From an uncultured Burkholderiales bacterium (GTDB taxonomy: Bacteria > Pseudomonadota > Gammaproteobacteria > Burkholderiales > Burkholderiaceae): a stretch of DNA of 18,113 nt. A program made the translations under genes and the position numbers. Positions 14,911-18,113 of this stretch are shown in pieces. Position 1 is the stretch's first letter. Each line of letters starts with the position of its first letter. The stretch covers positions 1-18,113 of the forward strand of contig CAIMWY010000351.1 of the NCBI GenBank assembly GCA_903845315.1. The letters are read 5' to 3'. The notes below the pieces were generated by a model. That model was not told the origin of the DNA. It searched no databases and saw nothing but the letters and a program-made list of their open reading frames with translations.

Positions 14911-16353
14911 GTGCTGCTCACACTTGTCATTGTCTATTTACTGGTCACCATTGCGATTGGTTTGATGGCCGCCAAGCGGGTGAAAAATTCGGCAGACTTT
15001 GCCATTGCGGGGCGGCACTTACCTTTGGCCATGATCGTGACAACCACCTTTGCTACGTGGTTTGGCTCTGAAACCGTGCTGGGTATTCCCGCCAAGTTTG
15101 TCAACGGTGGTTTGCATGGCGTGGTGGAAGACCCTTTCGGGGCTGGCTTTTGTTTGATTTTGGTCGGGCTGTTTTTCGCTGGCAAGCTCTACCGTATGAC
15201 CTTGCTCACCATCAGTGACTATTACCGCGAGCGATACGGACGAACGGTGGAAGTGGCCTGCTCGTTGATCATCATGGTCAGCTACTTGGGTTGGGTGTCG
15301 GCGCAAGTGACCGCCTTAGGGCTGGTGTTCAATGTGTTGTCTAACGAGGTCATCAGCATCCCCCTGGGTATGGTGATTGGCGTGGTGTCGATCTTGGCTT
15401 ACACCTTGTTTGGTGGCATGTGGTCTGTGGCCGTCACCGACTTCATCCAAATGATCATCTTGGTGGTGGGGTTGTCGATTCTTGCGGTGTTTGCGGCCGA
15501 CCAAGCGGGTGGTGCCGACAAGGTGTTGGCTTTGGCCATCAGCCAAGACATGTTCAAGTTTTGGCCTGAGCCCAACTTCAAAGACATGGTGTTTTTCTTG
15601 GCCGCCGCCATCACCATCATGTTTGGGTCTATTCCGCAACAAGATGTGTTTCAGCGCGTGATGTCTGCCAACAGCGTCAAGGCTGCCACCCACGGCCCAG
15701 TGATTGGGGGCATTTGCTACATCGTGTTTGCATTTGTGCCGATGTTCTTGGTAGTCAGTGCCATGCTCATCATGCCGGAGAAGGCCGCCGCATTGATCGC
15801 CCAAGACCCCCAAAAAGTATTGCCCACCTTGGTGATGGAGCACATGCCATTTGTCATGCAGGTGCTGTTTTTTGGGGCTCTGTTGTCGGCCATCAAATCG
15901 TGCGCCTCGGCCACCTTGCTGGCGCCTAGCGTGACCTTTACCGAAAACATTTGGCGCCAATTTCATCCACACCAAACTGACAAGCAAGAGTTACGTGCCA
16001 TGCGGGTAACCGTGTTGGTGTTCAGTGCGTTGGTGCTGTGTTACGCCATTGCCATGCAAGGCACCTCGATTTACGAAATGGTGTCGGGGGCCTACCAAGT
16101 GCCTTTGGTCGGGGCCTTTGTGCCTTTGGTATTTGGCTTGTATTGGCCTCGTGCCACCACCCAGGGGGCCATCTTTGCCATCCTGTTGGGCTTGCTGACT
16201 TGGGTCTTGTTCATGTTCACGCCTGCAGGCGAGGAGTTTCCTGCGCAACTGGCAGGGTTGATGGCGAGTTTGGTTGGCATGTTTGGCGGGTCTTTGGGCC
16301 CGCAGGCCATTCGCAATACCCACGCCAGCCACCACCCAATAGCCACCGCCTGA
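14911..16353 (+). CDS. Sodium:solute symporter (SSS) family transporter
   Basis: 480-residue integral inner-membrane transporter of the SSS (SLC5-like) family, which uses a sodium or proton gradient to import solutes. About 13 hydrophobic segments are visible, starting with MLLTLVIVYLLVTIAIGLMA. Family marks include the NSADFAIAGRHLPLAMIVTTTFATWFG block in the first helices, SDYYRERYGR, the FGGMWSVAVTDFIQMIILVVGL segment, and QDVFQRVMSANS. The substrate cannot be told from sequence: the family covers proline, pantothenate, sugars, acetate and others. The GTG start is supported by a strong Shine-Dalgarno. It lies 22 bases after ubiB, so co-transcription with the ubiquinone genes is possible, but no functional link is evident. 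A weak 4-bp CCCG/CGGG stem lies downstream (16379-16390) without a T-run. Confidence 0.9.
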   Translation: MLLTLVIVYLLVTIAIGLMAAKRVKNSADFAIAGRHLPLAMIVTTTFATWFGSETVLGIPAKFVNGGLHGVVEDPFGAGFCLILVGLFFAGKLYRMTLLTISDYYRERYGRTVEVACSLIIMVSYLGWVSAQVTALGLVFNVLSNEVISIPLGMVIGVVSILAYTLFGGMWSVAVTDFIQMIILVVGLSILAVFAADQAGGADKVLALAISQDMFKFWPEPNFKDMVFFLAAAITIMFGSIPQQDVFQRVMSANSVKAATHGPVIGGICYIVFAFVPMFLVVSAMLIMPEKAAALIAQDPQKVLPTLVMEHMPFVMQVLFFGALLSAIKSCASATLLAPSVTFTENIWRQFHPHQTDKQELRAMRVTVLVFSALVLCYAIAMQGTSIYEMVSGAYQVPLVGAFVPLVFGLYWPRATTQGAIFAILLGLLTWVLFMFTPAGEEFPAQLAGLMASLVGMFGGSLGPQAIRNTHASHHPIATA

Positions 16354-16393
16354 GCCGCTTTGATGCGCTGCTATCTGTCCCGGCCACGGGGTC

Positions 16394-16419
16394 TTGAAGA
16401 TGGGGTCACCGCCTATAAT
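16394..16419 (+). promoter_or_regulatory. Candidate sigma-70 promoter for fmdB-DUF502-aspS
   Basis: A perfect TATAAT lies at 16414-16419 in the 91-base gap before the FmdB gene. TTGAAG at 16394-16399 is the nearest -35-like hexamer, but the spacer is only 14 bases, shorter than the usual 17. A start near 16426 would give a leader of about 19 bases. Confidence 0.4.
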
Positions 16420-16444
16420 TGCGGGTTTTACTCATCCTTCAGCT

Positions 16445-16780
16445 ATGCCTATCTACGCTTACAAATGCGGGTCTTGCGGCCATGCCAAGGACGTTTTGCA
16501 AAAAATCTCTGATTCCCCTCTGACCGATTGCCCAGAGTGCGGCAAACCTACATTCACCAAACAGCTTACCGCTGCGGGGTTTCAACTCAAAGGTTCGGGT
16601 TGGTATGCCACCGACTTCAAAGGCGGTTCAGGTAGCGCCTCAGCAGCCCCAGTTGCACCTGCCGCGGGGGGTGACGCTGTTGCCGCGCCCGTTACTGCGC
16701 CAAGCTCAGGGGATGCGCCTGCTGCGGCCACTTCATCAGCGGCCGCTGGTGGTTGCGGTGCCTCTTGCGCCTGCCATTGA
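16445..16780 (+). CDS. FmdB-family zinc-ribbon protein with Ala/Pro-rich tail
   Basis: 111 residues. The N-terminal FmdB/CxxC_CXXC_SSSS regulatory-type zinc ribbon is MPIYAYKCGSCGH...CPECGKPTF, with Cys8, Cys11, Cys29 and Cys32 as metal ligands. FQLKGSGWYATDF follows, also typical. Residues about 60-100 are a low-complexity Ala/Pro/Ser/Gly linker, and the C-terminus ends GGCGASCACH with Cys104, Cys108, Cys110 and His111, a possible second metal site. Start chosen at ATG 16445; the upstream in-frame ATG at 16394 lies before the candidate promoter and adds non-family residues. No Shine-Dalgarno is seen. The family was named from formamidase regulators, but its general function in Burkholderiales is unknown. 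Confidence 0.88.
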   Translation: MPIYAYKCGSCGHAKDVLQKISDSPLTDCPECGKPTFTKQLTAAGFQLKGSGWYATDFKGGSGSASAAPVAPAAGGDAVAAPVTAPSSGDAPAAATSSAAAGGCGASCACH

Positions 16781-16810
16781 ACCTTTTGCTCCCTCACTGC
16801 ACACCACACC

Positions 16811-17437
16811 ATGCCACTTAAAAAATACCTGCTCGCCGGCTTGTTGGTCTGGACGCCTTTGGCCATCACGGTCTGGGTGTTGACTTGGCTGGTCGGTGTG
16901 ATGGACGGTATGTTCATCAATACCGTGTCATCGGTGGTGTCTCACGAGACCTTGGCTGAGTTGCGCGACATCACAGGCTTGGGCGTGGTCTTGGTGTTTT
17001 TTGGACTGCTGATCACCGGCGCTTTGGTCTCCAACGTGGCAGGGCGTTGGTGGGTCAAGCAGTGGGACAAACTGTTCGCCCACATCCCCATCGTCAAGTC
17101 CATCTACACCAGCGTCAAAAAAGTATCGGACACCTTGTTTTCCAGCAATGGCAATGCGTTTCGCCAAGCTCTGCTGGTGCAGTACCCACGCGAGGGTGTG
17201 TGGACCATTGCGTTCCAAACGGGTACGCCCACGGGTGAAATTGCAGACAAGTTGCCCGGCGACTATGTCAGCGTGTATGTGCCAACCACGCCCAACCCCA
17301 CCAGTGGCTTCTTTTTGGTGGTTCTGCGCTCGGAAGTCAAAGAGCTTGACCTGAGCGTGGATGAAGCCCTGACTTATGTGATCTCGATGGGCGCTGTGTC
17401 GCCCGGTACCACTCCAATTCAAACAAAGAGTAATTGA
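16811..17437 (+). CDS. DUF502 family membrane protein
   Basis: 208 residues of the DUF502 family, function unknown. Two membrane segments are visible: about residues 7-28 ([22 protein letters not shown]) and 55-80 ([25 protein letters not shown]). A soluble C-terminal part follows with the family blocks [58 protein letters not shown] and [14 protein letters not shown]. It lies 30 bases after the FmdB gene, and its stop is 2 bases before the aspS ATG, so it is almost certainly co-transcribed with aspS. No Shine-Dalgarno precedes ATG 16811. The repeated occurrence of DUF502 beside aspS in Burkholderiales is known gene-order context; a functional connection is not. Confidence 0.9.
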   Translation: MPLKKYLLAGLLVWTPLAITVWVLTWLVGVMDGMFINTVSSVVSHETLAELRDITGLGVVLVFFGLLITGALVSNVAGRWWVKQWDKLFAHIPIVKSIYTSVKKVSDTLFSSNGNAFRQALLVQYPREGVWTIAFQTGTPTGEIADKLPGDYVSVYVPTTPNPTSGFFLVVLRSEVKELDLSVDEALTYVISMGAVSPGTTPIQTKSN

Positions 17438-17439
17438 AC

Positions 17440-18113
17440 ATGGCAATGCGTTCCCACTATTGCGGTCTGGTGACCGAAGACCTGAATGGTCAAACAGTTA
17501 GCTTGTGTGGCTGGGTTAACCGTCGGCGGGACCACGGCGGCGTGATCTTCATCGACTTGCGCGACCGCGAAGGGTATGTGCAAGTGGTGTGCGACCCGGA
17601 CCGTCCAGAAATGTTCAAGGTGGCAGAAGACGTGCGCAATGAATTCTGTATCCAGGTCAAAGGCTTGGTGCGTGCGCGTCCTGAAGGCACCACCAACGAC
17701 AATCTCAAGAGCGGCAAGATCGAAGTGCTGTGCCATGAATTGATCGTGCTCAACGCATCGGTCACGCCCCCCTTTCAAATTGATGACGACAACCTGTCCG
17801 AGACCACGCGTCTCACGCACCGCGTGCTGGACTTGCGTCGTCCGTACATGCAAAACAATCTGATGCTGCGCTATCGTGTGTCGATGGAAGTCCGCAAATT
17901 TTTGGATGCCAATGGGTTTGTTGATATCGAAACCCCTATGCTCACCAAGAGCACCCCCGAAGGCGCGCGCGATTATTTGGTGCCTAGCCGTGTGCACGAT
18001 GGCCATTTCTTTGCGCTGCCCCAGTCCCCCCAGTTGTTCAAACAATTGTTGATGGTGGCTGGTTACGACCGTTACTACCAAATCACCAAGTGCTTCCGCG
18101 ACGAAGACTTGCG
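17440..18113 (+). CDS. aspS: Aspartate--tRNA ligase, N-terminal part (runs off the window), probably non-discriminating
   Basis: Class IIb synthetase that charges tRNA with aspartate; 224 codons visible of an expected 590 or so. The OB-fold anticodon-binding domain occupies residues 1-110 ([39 protein letters not shown]), then [11 protein letters not shown], the [20 protein letters not shown] active-site region, [16 protein letters not shown], and class II motif 2 beginning FRDEDLR at the window edge. The start may be ATG 17440 or ATG 17446 (MRSHYCG, closer to relatives); GAG 8 bases upstream is a weak ribosome site. Residues His32 and Gly83 match the two positions that mark non-discriminating enzymes in Pseudomonas aeruginosa, where E. 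coli has Leu and Lys, so it may also charge tRNA(Asn). Confidence 0.96.
   Translation, partial: MAMRSHYCGLVTEDLNGQTVSLCGWVNRRRDHGGVIFIDLRDREGYVQVVCDPDRPEMFKVAEDVRNEFCIQVKGLVRARPEGTTNDNLKSGKIEVLCHELIVLNASVTPPFQIDDDNLSETTRLTHRVLDLRRPYMQNNLMLRYRVSMEVRKFLDANGFVDIETPMLTKSTPEGARDYLVPSRVHDGHFFALPQSPQLFKQLLMVAGYDRYYQITKCFRDEDL

Noticed and set aside
16379..16390. CCCG/CGGG stem after the symporter as an intrinsic terminator
   Set aside because: Only four solid base pairs and no T-run follow, so it is not convincing.
1..18113. tRNA or rRNA genes, CRISPR arrays, insertion sequences, prophage or defence systems
   Set aside because: No cloverleaf-like segments, spaced direct repeats, transposase or integrase motifs were seen; almost every base belongs to a recognised housekeeping gene.

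Overview
The window looks like an ordinary core-chromosome segment of a betaproteobacterium of the order Burkholderiales, most likely family Comamonadaceae (Limnohabitans- or Rhodoferax-like). This rests on gene order and protein flavour: rppH/proS divergent, hemA-prfA-prmC-grxD, a giant DUF3683/FAD/Fe-S oxidoreductase beside DUF971, ubiE-Tim44-ubiJ-ubiB, and fmdB-DUF502-aspS. Species placement is inference. I see no rRNA, tRNA, insertion sequence, CRISPR array, integrase or phage gene, and base use is even throughout. Coding density is very high. The longest stretch without a recognised gene is about 108 bases (65-172), so no gap exceeds 300 bases.

Layout. (1) 1-2613: the 5' end of rppH on the minus strand, then proS and an overlapping lytic transglycosylase gene on the plus strand. 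(2) 2627-6272, minus strand: hemA, a possible 22-codon ORF that exactly fills the hemA-prfA gap, prfA, prmC and grxD. This joins tetrapyrrole synthesis, translation termination, release-factor methylation and Fe-S/glutathione chemistry in one transcription direction. (3) 6297-14888, plus strand: a small membrane protein divergent from hemA, a 1290-residue flavin/Fe-S oxidoreductase, a DUF971 protein, UbiE, a Tim44-like membrane protein, UbiJ and UbiB. (4) 14911-18113, plus strand: a sodium:solute symporter, an FmdB-type zinc-ribbon protein, a DUF502 membrane protein and the 5' part of aspS.

How the genes work together. ubiE, ubiJ and ubiB belong to aerobic ubiquinone synthesis. The large oxidoreductase upstream belongs to a class that commonly passes 2-hydroxyacid electrons towards the quinone pool. 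DUF971 is a domain also found in the Fe-S carrier HCF101, so region 3 can be read as 'Fe-S dehydrogenase + its possible maturation helper + synthesis of its electron acceptor'. That reading is inference. The Tim44-like gene inserted between ubiE and ubiJ has no settled role in ubiquinone synthesis and is the most interesting uncharacterised member.

Other points worth checking are overlapping -10 elements in the 24-base hemA/hypothetical gap that would give near-leaderless mRNAs both ways; sequence determinants in AspRS that predict a non-discriminating enzyme (indirect Asn-tRNA formation); a lipobox-like signal in the lytic transglycosylase; and Cys/His-rich C-terminal tails on the DUF971 and FmdB proteins.
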